In this document: positions 40,958-51,954 of the stretch, in pieces
How the letters are laid out: each line of letters begins with the position of its first letter
How positions within the stretch are numbered: position 1 is the stretch's first letter
Assembly: GCF_032118995.1 (NCBI RefSeq)
Contig: NC_092648.1
Coordinates: forward strand, 22,906,450-22,970,449
Source of the DNA: Asterias amurensis
Lineage: Eukaryota > Echinodermata > Asteroidea > Forcipulatida > Asteriidae
Direction of reading: 5' to 3'
DNA: 64,000 nucleotides
The notes under the pieces: generated by a model
Database searches by the model: none
Told to the model about the DNA's origin: nothing
The model's input: the letters and a program-made list of their open reading frames with translations, nothing else
Made by a program: the position numbers and the translations under genes

Positions 40958-41089
40958 ATGAAGGACGTGTTTGCCATCGAAGACAAGGAGACTCTTAAAT
41001 ATGTCATCCGTCATGAGCTGAAAAGTCTTGGTATAAAAGTGCCAAAAGAGAAGCGAATAAGTGTTCGCTGTACACAAGGCCAAGGGAAG
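40958..41089 (+). CDS. ARHGAP11A: ARHGAP11A exon 1
   Basis: 44 codons from ATG (MKDVFAIEDKETLKYVIRHE, then LKSLGIKVPKEK) to GGGAAG|gtgagt, phase 0. The ATG is the first in this frame that joins the conserved helix. Confidence 0.85.
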
Positions 41090-44000
41090 GTGAGTGCGTA
41101 AGTCATAAGTGCATGGGAATGTTGTGTATCTCCGACATTTAAATTTGGTTGACGACACCGTTATTTACTGATGATCGGGGCTCGGTTATAAAGCCTCCCA
41201 AAGGAATTGGTAAATATTCTATGATTTTAATGGTGTTACTTTAAGCAGTTTCTCTCCATTTTAAATGTTTACTTACTTTTTTAATATTGACCTGTGCGCG
41301 ATGTAAACAGTCCCTAGATACAAAAATGTTGGTTTTATTTGCCAAGCAAAGAGAGTCTCCTATCCCTTGACCAAAACTTAGATTAGAAACGTTACATGTA
41401 TGGGCTCCACTGGTTATTTGCACTTGTAATATGCAAAAACTTTGGTACAAAAATATGTCATCATGTTGAGGCCATATAAAAAAAATTGCCCACTGAAAAA
41501 GTTTCATCAAACTGAACATTCTGCTGAGCAATCTGGAAAAAAAATACAGAGGCTTAAAGCCATTGGACCCTTTCGGTAAACAGTGTTGTCCAAGGCCCAC
41601 ACTTTGTATACCACAACTTCTATATCAAATAACAAACCTGTGAAAATTTAGGCTCAATCGGTCATCGGAGTCGGGAGAAAACAACGGAAAAACCCACCCT
41701 TGTTTCCGCGCGTTTCGCCGTGTCATGCCATGTGTTTAAAATAAATCCGTAATTCTCGTTAACGAGAATTTATATTGTTTTGCTGTTTTCTCAAAAAGTA
41801 AAGCATTTCATGGAATAATATTTCAAGAGAAGTCTTTCACCATTGCCTTCTGTAAACCCTGCAAGTTATTTGTAAATCTGTGAACTTTAATTTTTTTTTC
41901 TGAACCGAAAGGGTCCAATGGAAGCCATAAGTGCCTTATATTATTTTCTAATATTTTTTGAGTTTTTCTTTTTTAACCCTCATATCAATATTATTATAAA
42001 TATTATTAATATTAAAATTTAAACATCGGCTTGGTGATTCAAAATCACTTTTTATTTATACGCTTTATTATAAATATTAAGGGGAAAAAATATATGAAAA
42101 AAATAAATAAAAATCAAATTTGAAAGCCAATAATTTTTCACACTTTTTATTTAATTTTTAATTGTTTTTATTTTTTTGCAAATTACCATGGTAATTTTTA
42201 AAATGTCATAAAAGTATTTTGAATAAAAGGAAGACAACTGCTGGCTATAGAGTCGTACACAGAGTCTCAAAGAACACTTGTAGTCACTGCAGATATTTCT
42301 TCCACGTATGGCTTCATTGGGAAACCATTCTTTCTGGTTTACCTTGAAAACAGGAAAAACTCAAAACAAATGGGACCAGTTGAAGTCAACGAAGATCGGT
42401 GTGTGGTGTGAAAATTTCAATAGGCCTATCCATCAAGTTTTAATCTATGTTTGCATACTTCATATAAACAAATGAAGATAATTAGGGCATCGGTTGATAT
42501 ATTGCATCATTATTTTTTTTCCAATTCAAATAAAAAGGCATAATACCGTGAAAACTGGTAAGAGGAGGATTGCTATTTACTTTTAGTAGTGAATCCACCA
42601 TTATTTTTTGTTGAATATATAATACTCTGCAGTGCATTGTGCAAAAGTTTTAACATGTTTGAAGTTTTTTTATTTTTATGTGTTCTGTTCTGTTGTTTTA
42701 CATTTGAAATTTAATTTTTTTCCCCATTAAAACAACAATTACATTTTCTTTGCGAAAGAAAATGAAACTGTAGTCATAGTAAAGTAGTGTTCAACCTAAA
42801 CCAAACTCAGAACTGTGGTTCTGCACTCCTTAAAAAAAAATGGTTTTAAATTTCATCAGGTTACACAGGTAAATTAAAGTACAGGAGTATAGCGCCACAG
42901 GGGATATTGCTGGGATTAATGTTGAACCTACTCATAGAACTATAATTTTTTCCCCGCTATCGTGGAGACGATAGCAGAACGAACCTCATGAGTATGTTAA
43001 ACCTATCCCTATATACATATAGAGAGTGCCAATATGTTAAACTCTCTCTGCTTCTTGGCCCTAGCCCCACTGGGAAAGTCTCAGGAAGTGTGGAGATCTT
43101 TTGAATGGAAACTAACATTTTTCCCCAAACATTTTCCCCACAGTTGTACTATCTCCTAATTGTGGAGACAAATGAAACACATACAAAATCACAGACGACC
43201 AACAACCCACTGTCCACAGTTGGCTTGGATTGTGAAATTTGATACGTTGTCTGAGATCCGAGTCCTTGTGTGACATCACCAGAGCTTCTTGCTTTGTGGC
43301 ATGCTGGTGCATAGTGCTAATAAGTTAAAACCCGATAAATACCTATGTTCTAATATTTTGAGTTGTGATGGTTCATGTTGTATTTGTGTTGAGTTTGTGT
43401 ACAAAATTTTGACTAGTACCGGTAAGATTAGTAGTATAGGCCTAGTCATAAGTAAAGCTAATGCAGCAAAACAATTACATGTGATCTCACTAGGGTAACT
43501 TACAGCATAAACTACTTCTAAAAGTCTTAAACATACTTCTTCTGTTTTTTCCCCAAACAGGAACGGTCTACCTGCAAAACAACCATCTTTGGTAGTGCAC
43601 TGGAAGATATTCCCAACAACTTTATTAGTAAGAGACCTGGATGCTTAGTGCCAAAGTAAGTCATTAGAGGAAAACAAAACCCAGAATCTCACAAAGGCCA
43701 TTGCCTCCACGCTACATTGCCTGAACCCAATACCATCAAAACCTACATCAAAAATCTTGTTTCTGATTATGTCTGCTTAGCTAACATTAGAAAGAGAACC
43801 AGTAGTGTGGCATGTCGTGGCGGAGCAGTCAAGCGCACTGGACTCATTGGCTCTTGTGTTTCTGATCAGCTGAGTGTTGGTTCGAGACCAAGTCTTGACA
43901 CAGGCAAGGCACATCACTCAACCAAACTCCTCTGCCCTCGGACCGTAGGTCCTGTGTGTGCTGTAAACGCATAGAATGATAAGAACACAAACACGTATCT

Positions 44001-47000
44001 TTTAGAACCCACACTCTGTTTCTGGCAGGATTGCCAACATTCTTATTATAAAACCAACCATGCCCTATGACCCCTGAAAAAGGTGTTTTTGCAGTACAAG
44101 CAATGCAAACTAATTTATTCCGCATCATCCTTTTTCCCACACTATATGTATCTTCAGCATAAAAAACTTGTTTCTTAGTAACAACGTTGCATGTTTGTTT
44201 GGTTTTAATTATTACTACAACATTTAAGCGCCTTGCCCCTCTCTCATGCAGGTTCTTAGTGGAGTGTGTACATTTTCTGGAAGACAATGTTGAGTCTGAG
44301 GGATTGTTTAGAAAGCCAGGATCCAGAACCAGGCAGAAGGAATTACAGGTACGTACAAGTCATTGAATCTTCTAAAATTTTGGTTAACCCTTGTGACTGG
44401 GTTGAACATTTACACAGACCGTTTTTGCCCTCTAGTTTAGTGAACATTTTTGAGGTGCAAGCCCTCCTGTCTTGAGGATTTTCCCACCAAATTCAAGCTC
44501 TGCCTTATGAATATATTTTGAATGGCTGAGAAAAAAAGTAAAAAATAGCAAAGGTTTAGGACCCAATTCCATGGTGCTACATGTCATTGCCATTATAGTT
44601 GCACACACTTTAATCTCATGTATTTTGGAAGGAGTTGTTACTTTATGCATGGTTATTCCCCCACATGCAGATTCTAACCAAACTTGGTGCTCATTAGGTA
44701 GAATACACTTCCATGAAATTTGGTGAAAGCTTTTCTGAGTTGGTATTCCTATCAGTGTTTCTCCTTACAATGCATACAAAAAATTAGAAGTTTTTTATAT
44801 CCTGTTTTAAAATATTTTACTCCATGTAGCTCAGCATTGAGAACGGCAACACAATCTCCAGCAATGCCAGTGTAAACGATGTGGCAGGCCTCTTCAAACT
44901 CTTCTTCCGAGAACTGCCCGAGCCCCTCTTCAGCGGCAAACTGGCCGAGGCCCTCAGTAAGTGTTGCCAGCTGAGTGACACAGAGAAGCGATGTTATGCC
45001 ATGCGCCTCCTCTGCCTCACCCTCCCGTCTCTCCATCTCTCCACGCTGTGCTTTATCCTAGAGTTCTTGAAGAAGGTGGCAGCCAATGCGGACACCAACA
45101 AGATGGACGCCTCCAACCTTGCCCTAGTCATGATGCCCAACCTCATGAGGGGCTTCAGAAAGGAGAAAAGCAACACGGCGACCATCGAGAAGTTCCTGAA
45201 GCTACAGACGGCAGTTGTGAAGCACCTGATTGAGAATGCGGATGATTTGGGCATGGTTCCTGATGCCGTGCTGGAGAAACTCGATAACTTTGGGAATCGA
45301 TCGAGTGATTTACTCGACTGGTTAACATCAGAAGATGAGTTGGATAAGAGTGATGAGGCGACTCTGGAAGAGCGTAAGAAAAACAGGAGGAGGAGGAGAA
45401 GCGGACCCATTCAAGGTAGGATGGGATCTGATTTAAGTCACAAAACTTTCAAATTATCCAAGAAGTTAAGTTTTAGAATAAGGGAGGAGAACCCAGGCCT
45501 GCAAGCTATTTCCATTTTCTTTGAATCTCATTCCTGAATTAGTGCATGAACCAATTACAACTATAAAACCACACAAAACACATTTTGAGTGTTTGTAACA
45601 ATATTGCCATACATTTACAAAAAAAGTCTACTCATTATTTTTGATCAAGAACTGCTTTCTTCATGTACAGGTTTAATGAGTGGCATAGGACAGAGTCTGG
45701 GTTTACTCAAGTCTGGTGCTGGTAGTGCTACTGTAAAAACATCCGCTGTAGATGAAATCATTGAGAATCCAACGTTCCTTGGTGAGTTTTGTTTTTAGGG
45801 TAACAATTTGCAGTGACTTGACTAACCATTAACCATCCAACTGTATGGGTTAGTGGCAAACCTATGCACAATACTTACTGGTTTTCTTGTTTGATTCATT
45901 CATCACATGCTATCATGTTGCAGGCTTGCATAGCTTATCCATAGAGCTGTGATTTATTTTTAAATCATCAATACCTGGGACAGTATTTTGGTTCTGATTG
46001 GTCGAGGTGAGGCCATGTTTAAATATGCAATATAAGGACCTTACCTTTGGCCTTGGCCTTTTGTTGCTTGGCCACAACCCTGTCGGTTATAAACGGCCAT
46101 TTAAAACCACATTATCGATCTTATATTTCCTTATTGAAGGTTCTCATAATGCTTGTAATTTTTTCAATTAATTCTGAATAGATCTAACTTTTTGTCATTG
46201 TGTATCTGTCAAAATTTTGAGGCCAGGTAGTAATAATTTTGTTGTTGGTACATTAATAGGTGAGACTCCACGAATACTAAGATCCAGCAAAAGGAAAGCC
46301 AGTGACGATCTAAGTACTTTGGCCTCTGTCAAAAGGTAGGTCACAGTGTTGCATACTTGCATTAAATATCTACTAATGAGGTCAGGAGTTTGATGATGCT
46401 AATGCTTCTTGTGTTTTTAACCCTTTAGCAGACTATAGCGGCTGCAATTTAAAATATTTTTTGCTTGTCATTTTTTGTTTGTAGTTTTATGCTGATTTTT
46501 AACTGATTTTTATACTTTTCTTGTTAATTTTGAAAATGGCTTTGTTTTTCAAAGGACTTGTTTAATGTTACTCTGTAAGCGCCATAGAACTTTGTTTTTT
46601 TCAATGAATTGGGCGCACTATAGTTATTTTTATTATGTAAGCAGAGGGACAAAGAATAGGTATTGGACTGAATCAAATTGACATTTTCCAATTTGTTCAT
46701 ATTTTTAAACATTGAAAAGTATATAATTCTCAAACAAACCATGTACTTCTGTTTCAGATTTATTTTCCTGACATTTTCCCCAATGTAAATGGGGCAAAAA
46801 GTCAAGAAGATTAGTCATTAGCAGTGTCTGGGAATATGGTGATTGAAATCCAGAAATGAACAGTGTCTAAAGGGTTTAAAGTGACTTAATAGATTAGCAT
46901 CAGAAATCTCACACTATTTTCAGGGAGCATTTTCAACACTTCTTATTTAAAGGCAATGGACACTATTGGTAATTACTAAAAATAATTGTTATTAATTTTT

Positions 47001-50000
47001 TTCTTTTTTCTTTTACCCATACACCGATGTGTGTTAGCACTGTATACTCAGTACTTTCCCGAGTCCTGTGAAAAAAATCATAGGCATGTGATATGCATAC
47101 AAACTTAGTTTGTAAGGAGCAATGGAGAGCTGTTGATAGCATAAAACATTGTGAGAAACTGCTCCCTCTGAAGTAACGTAGTTTTTGAGAAAGAAGTAAT
47201 TTTCTCACTAAAATAATTGAATTGAATTTGAGAACTCGGCTAAGGTCTCGAATTCAAGCATCTGAAAGCACACAACTTGTGCGACAAGGGTGTTTTTTCT
47301 TCCATTATTATCCCGCAACTTCGACAACCATTTGAGTCCAAATTTTCACAGGTTTGTTATTTCCTTCATATGTTGGGATACACAAAGTGAGAATCTTTGA
47401 CAACTACCAAACGTGTCAAGTGTCTTTAAAACAACACCCTAGAATTATTTCCCTACTCTTGTTCTTCACCTTTTTTATCTCCCTTGTAGGAGCGCTTTAT
47501 AAATACTTCTATTATTGTTATCAGACACATGATATTCTCTCTACTTTAATCTGATTACCGATTTTTTTAATTTAATAGCTGAAAATACCATCAAAACATA
47601 ATTACTATAGGTCAGTCTTTGTACTCAAAGACATTTCCAAAAGGGTAAAATGTCGTGCTTGTTTTATTGATTCCACTTTTACCGCCTACAGAAAAGCTAT
47701 GCTCCATCAGATGACCTCTGACCCTCATTATAGCAAACCAGGCCTTAATCTACATAAAGAGGGTCGGCATCAGACAGTGACTGACTCTCCTATAACACCA
47801 ATACGACCAACTAAACCAGCCCTGGGAGAAGTCGGTAAGTCACATTAAAATTTAAAGTTCAGTCATTGAAAATTCACGAGGAGTAATTTGGAAAATGGTT
47901 GATGAGATGTAAAAAATTAATTCCGTAATGTTTTTTCTCATTTTATGAAAATGTTTCAGACTGATATTTATTTCTCAATGTAGGGGCCCTGTAGCATTAA
48001 GCAATTTTACATTCGATTGTGAGGCAGCCAACTGCACTGCTTGAAAAAGGAAAAGTTTCAAAAGAGGCATTTTTTCCAACAAAACTGAACTGGAAATTTT
48101 GGATATTGGCAGGAACTTTTTGCCTGTTCATTGCCTTTGTGCGACATGTCCCTAAGTAAAATTTCAGGGTTAAAAACATTTTATTTATTTTAAAGAGATA
48201 TACAAAGAGAAGTTTGTTGTGAGTCGATTATTATACTTTATTTTTTTGTTCGAGCAAACTGAAACTGCATGATTGATACTTTTACTCTTATTGTTCTCAG
48301 ATGCTATTACGGAAGACGGGTCGACTGTCTTCAAGTTCCAAACGCCATCAATCAAGTTTGCCGACGAATCTTTCGCAACTTTCTCTGCTACTCCTGCGGC
48401 AGGCTGTGTTGACACAACCGGAGGGATGTCTGAAAAAAAGTCTGGAAAACTCAAAAAACAAACTGGCAAAAAGTACAAAAGGTGCGATCTAGTTTTATGA
48501 AGAACTTATGACCTGCAAGAGACACTTTCTAGGACCCAAATAAAAGTGAATGAATTGTTCAGGGAGAACTGCTGATTAACATATTGCTTGTTACAAGCGT
48601 TTCATGCATTGTGAGTGGTTAAGGCTTAAGTATTTTCTTTCTTTGTTTGAAAGTATCACCTGTAAAAATATCCTGAAAAAATAAAATTGTTTATCTTTGT
48701 TGTCTTTGCAAGTTACCGTAACTAGTTCAAACCTTATATTTTGATGTAGCGTGACTGGTTGTAGTGTAGTTCAATTAAAAGTGTAACCTATTAACAAATC
48801 ATTACTTTGAAAACTTACAAATATTTTCAAAATAAAAATGCGAAAAATGTTTGAGTTCATAAATATTATTTACTTTCTATAAATATAAGAGAAACTTTGA
48901 GAAACACTTGTTTATGATATTGAGTTAAAACAACTTAATTTCCTATAATTATATTCTTTAAGTGTATCATAGTATCAAAACCTTAACTTGACTTAAATTT
49001 CCCTCTCTCTCTCTCTCTCTCTCTTGCTTTTAGACGTTCTGGAGTAACCCAAGTAGAAATGAGCACACCTCGATCAGCTCGTGGCAGCAACACCCCCAAG
49101 TCTGGCAGTGTTTACAATTCAATCAAGAAGAGACTTGGCCATAAGCATACTCACACACAGGTAAGATTTGGGAAAACAGATTTAACTGTTGCAAACTGCT
49201 TACCAACCAATTGAACCTCGGTATAAATGCATTAAATTGTTAATGGTTAACGACTCAAGCAGAGTTTTTTTCAATCTTGAAGGCTAAATTTGAGAAAGAC
49301 TCTTCTAGGGTCAAAGTGTCAGGTCATTATCTATTTTTTTGCAGGTAAGGTTTGGCCAGCAAAGAAACAAAAGACACAAAAGCAGTCTTAGCTTCTATAA
49401 AATTACCTAACATAGTCAAGTTTATAGGTCAGTTTTGAATGTACACAGTCACCAGGCAATAGTGGGGTAAGGGACAGTATCTTTTGAAAGCAATTAAGCT
49501 TGTGTTTTGGTTGTCATCATGTTTTCCTTCTTCTCAGTAACCTTTTCTAAAGAGCCACTCGGTAGATATATAGGGAGATTGATAAAATTGTCCTTGCAGC
49601 ACAAAGACTGAATTACAACTATTTTGCGATCAGCATTGTCTATAAAGGGTCAAAGAACATTCCGTTAAATTTTGTTAATGAATTTTGGATTGGACTGTAG
49701 TTCTAATGATATTTACGATGTCTGTTTTATTTTACAGCCAACTCCCATAAGCCTAAATGACATGCCTGATAAGTCGGTAGGATGGCGACTTGCTAACCCA
49801 CCAACCAAAGATGGCAAAGCTGAGACTGACAACCTGGTACTTGGTTGTTCCCCCTCTCTAAAGAGAACACCAATTATGAGACGGCGACAGCGAAGAAATA
49901 AGATGCCTAGTTCTCCCGCAATGCTCTTCTCAACGTCTCTTTCCCTGCCAATGAACGAACAAGAGAATCAAGTTCAGAAGTCAGTGGTACATGTCAGAGG

Positions 50001-51954
50001 TGAAGGGTCAGGGGACGGGGTCGCAGATTCAGACTCACCTAAGGTATATGTAGTTGATTTACAGTCCACTGTGGTGTGTTCAAATGTGACTCAGACTGAT
50101 GCGGTAACTCACGACTGCAATCAGAACAGCATTGGAAATGATATGAAAGAGGCAATGAGTAAAGACCCTAATGAGTGCAGCAATGGTGTCCCCATCGGAG
50201 TGGAAAATGTGAGTGAGGAATTGGTGAGCAATGAAAACCAGGAAACTACTGAAGCGGAAGTCCACAAGGAATCAATTTCTGGTGGGTCATGTGGAGTCGG
50301 TAACAAAGTCAATGCTACAGAGCGCCAGTCATTGCAGCATTCTATCAGCCAGCACAGTCTATCAAGCGTCCTGTCTCAAGTCAGTGTCACCAGTACCAAG
50401 TCTGCCTTCAGTATAGAGTGTGAAGATGAGATGAGGGATGTCAGAGGTATGACGGAAACTGAAGATTCTAATGATGTCACCATACAGACCGACAACACAC
50501 TCTGCGAAGCACTCACTCCTGCACTGAAGGATCAAGTCGTCCAAGTTTGTAACAGAAATATGGAGACCTTAACTGCAGTATCAGAGGACACAAATGATGC
50601 TGTATTTACTGAAGGATTTGACAGGACAGATGGGGTTACCGGCAACCCAATCGCTGGGATGGGTAGCATGGTCAGTCTTGACAGTGTAGTTACAGCAGAC
50701 TCCGCTGTGAGTGAGGCTGATTTCGACAGCCACGGGGGTGAACACCCTGATGGAATCCATAGAAGCAACAGCAGGAGAAAACTCATCAAATCAGTCTCCC
50801 TTGACAGCGGTAAAGGTTTATCTCTTGACGACCTTGCCAGCATCGAGGAGGGGAAACTCCAGGAGAGGGTTGACCAACGTCTAGCTTCGGAGAGGGGCAT
50901 CAAATCTGCAAAAGCCATCCCTCTAGGATTGGTCAAGATGATGTCTGACCGGTTGTCTCCCTTAGAGGATGCCAGTGAAGAATCCAGCTGTAGTATTTCC
51001 AGTGAAGACAACCCTCAATTCAAGGAAACCAAAGCTTTCTGGAAGCTGGCTAAATCAGGTCGTATCTTCAATAAGAGTCTTTCTGAATCGCAAGTAGGTT
51101 CTCCTCAACGTACCAGCCAGGCCGTTCAGTCAGAGTCTCTTCATTCCTTGGTACATATCCAGAAAGACAGGGCTGGGAGACGCAAACGAGCCAATACCCA
51201 GGCAAACTCCAGTATGGTGAAGAGTAACATCAACATGTTCAATTCTATGTGCCAACAAATATCCCCTGTGAAGAAATCAGAAATGATCGGTCACTCAGGG
51301 TACAGGCAAAGAGCATTGACAGCACAATCATCGTATTCAAGAGAAGGCCAAAACACACAGGAGAAACCGAAAGAGATAAAATCCAAGAGACTTGTCCTGA
51401 AGAGTAATCTGACCAAGGCGGTGAGTATTGACAGCGGTTTGTGCAACCTTCAAGACGACCATGACCACAATGATTCCTATGAAATTGCTCAGCTCCAGGG
51501 ATCTACTGTCCAGGTCCCCAAGGGTCAGCGTCAAGCTATAGATGATGAGCCGCACACCCCGGAGATGACAGATCAGAAGACGACAATCAAGTACGAGCAC
51601 CCTGAGGACATGCCTGTTCACTATGGCGACCAAGAAGCCGACGAAATGCCTGATCACCTTGCACCCATCCACGCCCTTCACAATAAGTCCCTCACCCCCA
51701 TGAAGCTGGCCTCCTCGACCATCATCCGCACCCCTGGTAAGAGGAAAACCATTAAGATCAAACATCGCTCACCTCTTGAACGGCTGCAGATCCCAAATGA
51801 CAACACACCACCCGTGAGGGAGAGCAGAACACACAAAAGGTACCCCTGTTCTCCAAGGAACCCATTACTACATCAGCAGCCTAATGTTAGACAACAGATG
51901 AGGCCTCAAATACCAAGTCATGTCAGAGATGACATGGATGTAGTGGAACTGTAA
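40958..51954 (+). CDS. ARHGAP11A: RhoGAP protein, ARHGAP11A-like (complete)
   Basis: Ten coding exons: 40958-41089, 43561-43655, 44252-44348, 44830-45415, 45671-45781, 46260-46335, 47692-47834, 48301-48481, 49034-49160 and 49738-51954. Phases agree throughout, giving about 1254 residues (human about 1020). The N-terminal half is a RhoGAP domain, roughly residues 50-260. The arginine finger is R96 in EGLFRKPGS, with FFRELPEPL at 133-141, K199 and N204 in KMDASNLALV, and PNL at 211-213. It should stimulate GTP hydrolysis by Rho, probably RhoA during cytokinesis as in vertebrates. Family-specific support: the N-terminal HELKSLGIKV resembles the ARHGAP11A helix before the domain, and KSVGWRLANP in the last exon matches the diagnostic VGWRLAN of vertebrate ARHGAP11A. 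The C-terminal 740 residues are disordered, Ser-rich and encoded by one exon. Confidence 0.92.
41556..41921. mobile_element. MITE family 2, full copy
   Basis: Left end AAAGCCATTGGACCCTTTCG, right end CCGAAAGGGTCCAATGG. Internal palindrome AATTCTCGTTAACGAGAATT at about 41751-41770. An inverted copy lies at 62110-62479. Confidence 0.88.
43561..43655 (+). CDS. ARHGAP11A: ARHGAP11A exon 2: RhoGAP domain start
   Basis: Between ccaaacag and CCAAA|gtaagt, 95 nt. It encodes ERSTCKTTIFGSALEDIPNN then FISKRPGCLVP, matching the KIFG..L..IP start of this RhoGAP subfamily. Confidence 0.9.
43808..43970 (+). mobile_element. tRNA-Leu-like SINE, copy C
   Basis: GTCGTGGCGGAGCAGTCAAG (box A-like), gtttctgatcagctgagtg, then tggttcgagaccaag (box B-like). 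The middle linker gtttctgatcagc is shared with copy B. It is tRNA-like but too decayed to be a tRNA gene. Confidence 0.7.
44252..44348 (+). CDS. ARHGAP11A: ARHGAP11A exon 3: arginine-finger exon
   Basis: Between catgcag and TTACAG|gtacgt, 97 nt. It encodes FLVECVHFLEDNVESEGLFR then KPGSRTRQKELQ. The GLFRKPGS motif carries the catalytic arginine. Confidence 0.95.
44830..45415 (+). CDS. ARHGAP11A: ARHGAP11A exon 4: RhoGAP core
   Basis: 586 nt between catgtag and CAAG|gtagga. It contains LFKLFFRELPEPL, KMDASNLALVMMPNLMRG and KLQTAVVKHLIENADDLG, then an acidic linker and a basic RKKNRRRRR stretch that may be a nuclear localisation signal. Confidence 0.96.
45671..45781 (+). CDS. ARHGAP11A: ARHGAP11A exon 5
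   Basis: 111 nt, phases 1 and 1, between gtacag and CTTG|gtgagt. It encodes GLMSGIGQSLGLLKSGAGSA and AVDEIIENPTFL. The last part resembles the vertebrate ESPVILTP region that follows the domain. Confidence 0.85.
46260..46335 (+). CDS. ARHGAP11A: ARHGAP11A exon 6
   Basis: 76 nt between taatag and AAAAG|gtaggt. It encodes GETPRILRSSKRKASDDLST and LASVKR, a basic patch comparable to the vertebrate TPNAKRTLP segment. Phase 1 in, phase 2 out. Confidence 0.85.
46949..47427. mobile_element. MITE family 1, copy 2, with a nested SINE tail
   Basis: Ends AAAGGCAATGGACACTATTG and a right end near gtgtcaagtgtcttt. The copy is about 110 bases longer than copies 1 and 3 because a block at about 46990-47092 (acccatacaccgatgtgtgt, tagcactgtatactcagtac, tttcccgagtcctgtg) interrupts it. 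That block matches the tail of the SINE at 20767-20940. Confidence 0.85.
47692..47834 (+). CDS. ARHGAP11A: ARHGAP11A exon 7
   Basis: 143 nt between cctacag and GTCG|gtaagt. It encodes KAMLHQMTSDPHYSKPGLNL and SPITPIRPTKPALGEV, with two TP sites that are CDK-like phosphoacceptors. Confidence 0.82.
48301..48481 (+). CDS. ARHGAP11A: ARHGAP11A exon 8
   Basis: 181 nt between ttctcag and AAAAG|gtgcga. It encodes DAITEDGSTVFKFQTPSIKF and a Lys-rich end (EKKSGKLKKQTGKKYKR). The donor GTGCGA is weak, but the phase fits. Confidence 0.78.
49000..49024. repeat. (CT)n microsatellite in the exon 9 polypyrimidine tract
   Basis: About twelve CT units end nine bases before the AG acceptor at 49032-49033, so the microsatellite itself is the polypyrimidine tract. 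Confidence 0.9.
49034..49160 (+). CDS. ARHGAP11A: ARHGAP11A exon 9
   Basis: 127 nt between gcttttag and ACACAG|gtaaga. It encodes RSGVTQVEMSTPRSARGSNT and SIKKRLGHKHTHTQ. The polypyrimidine tract of its acceptor is a (CT)n microsatellite. Confidence 0.85.
49283..49345. repeat. dispersed repeat fragment shared with the POLR1C intron
   Basis: ggctaaatttgagaaagact, cttctagggtcaaagtgtca and ggtcatta here match agccttcgagaaagaatctg, ctagggtcgaaacgtca and ggccatta at 63168-63213. Confidence 0.6.
49738..51954 (+). CDS. ARHGAP11A: ARHGAP11A exon 10: long C-terminal exon and stop
   Basis: 2217 nt from ttttacag to TAA at 51952-51954. It begins PTPISLNDMPDKSVGWRLAN, holding the subfamily VGWRLAN motif. 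The rest is disordered and Ser/Thr-rich, with repeated short SxDS-type motifs (SLDSGKG, SIDSGLC) and a basic KRKTIKIKHRSPLERLQ block near the end. Confidence 0.93.
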   Translation, partial: PTPISLNDMPDKSVGWRLANPPTKDGKAETDNLVLGCSPSLKRTPIMRRRQRRNKMPSSPAMLFSTSLSLPMNEQENQVQKSVVHVRGEGSGDGVADSDSPKVYVVDLQSTVVCSNVTQTDAVTHDCNQNSIGNDMKEAMSKDPNECSNGVPIGVENVSEELVSNENQETTEAEVHKESISGGSCGVGNKVNATERQSLQHSISQHSLSSVLSQVSVTSTKSAFSIECEDEMRDVRGMTETEDSNDVTIQTDNTLCEALTPALKDQVVQVCNRNMETLTAVSEDTNDAVFTEGFDRTDGVTGNPIAGMGSMVSLDSVVTADSAVSEADFDSHGGEHPDGIHRSNSRRKLIKSVSLDSGKGLSLDDLASIEEGKLQERVDQRLASERGIKSAKAIPLGLVKMMSDRLSPLEDASEESSCSISSEDNPQFKETKAFWKLAKSGRIFNKSLSESQVGSPQRTSQAVQSESLHSLVHIQKDRAGRRKRANTQANSSMVKSNINMFNSMCQQISPVKKSEMIGHSGYRQRALTAQSSYSREGQNTQEKPKEIKSKRLVLKSNLTKAVSIDSGLCNLQDDHDHNDSYEIAQLQGSTVQVPKGQRQAIDDEPHTPEMTDQKTTIKYEHPEDMPVHYGDQEADEMPDHLAPIHALHNKSLTPMKLASSTIIRTPGKRKTIKIKHRSPLERLQIPNDNTPPVRESRTHKRYPCSPRNPLLHQQPNVRQQMRPQIPSHVRDDMDVVEL

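Larger units (their letters stand above)
41090..44251. other. ARHGAP11A introns 1 and 2
   Basis: Besides the MITE at 41556-41921, intron 1 has a very AT-rich stretch (about 41930-42180). Intron 2 has a SINE at 43808-43970. No additional exon recognised. Confidence 0.55.
46336..49033. other. ARHGAP11A introns 6 to 8
   Basis: Intron 6 carries the MITE family 1 copy 2. Introns 7 and 8 are AT-rich with nothing recognised apart from a (CT)n tract at the acceptor of exon 9. Confidence 0.5.

Noticed and set aside
40614..40961. 115-residue ORF ahead of ARHGAP11A
   Set aside because: It is in a different frame and overlaps the leader. Its residues match no family; most likely 5' UTR.
44994..45410. 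138-residue minus-strand ORF
   Set aside because: Antisense of the RhoGAP core exon.
50532..51765. Minus-strand ORFs of 142 and 159 residues
   Set aside because: Antisense shadows of the long ARHGAP11A last exon.
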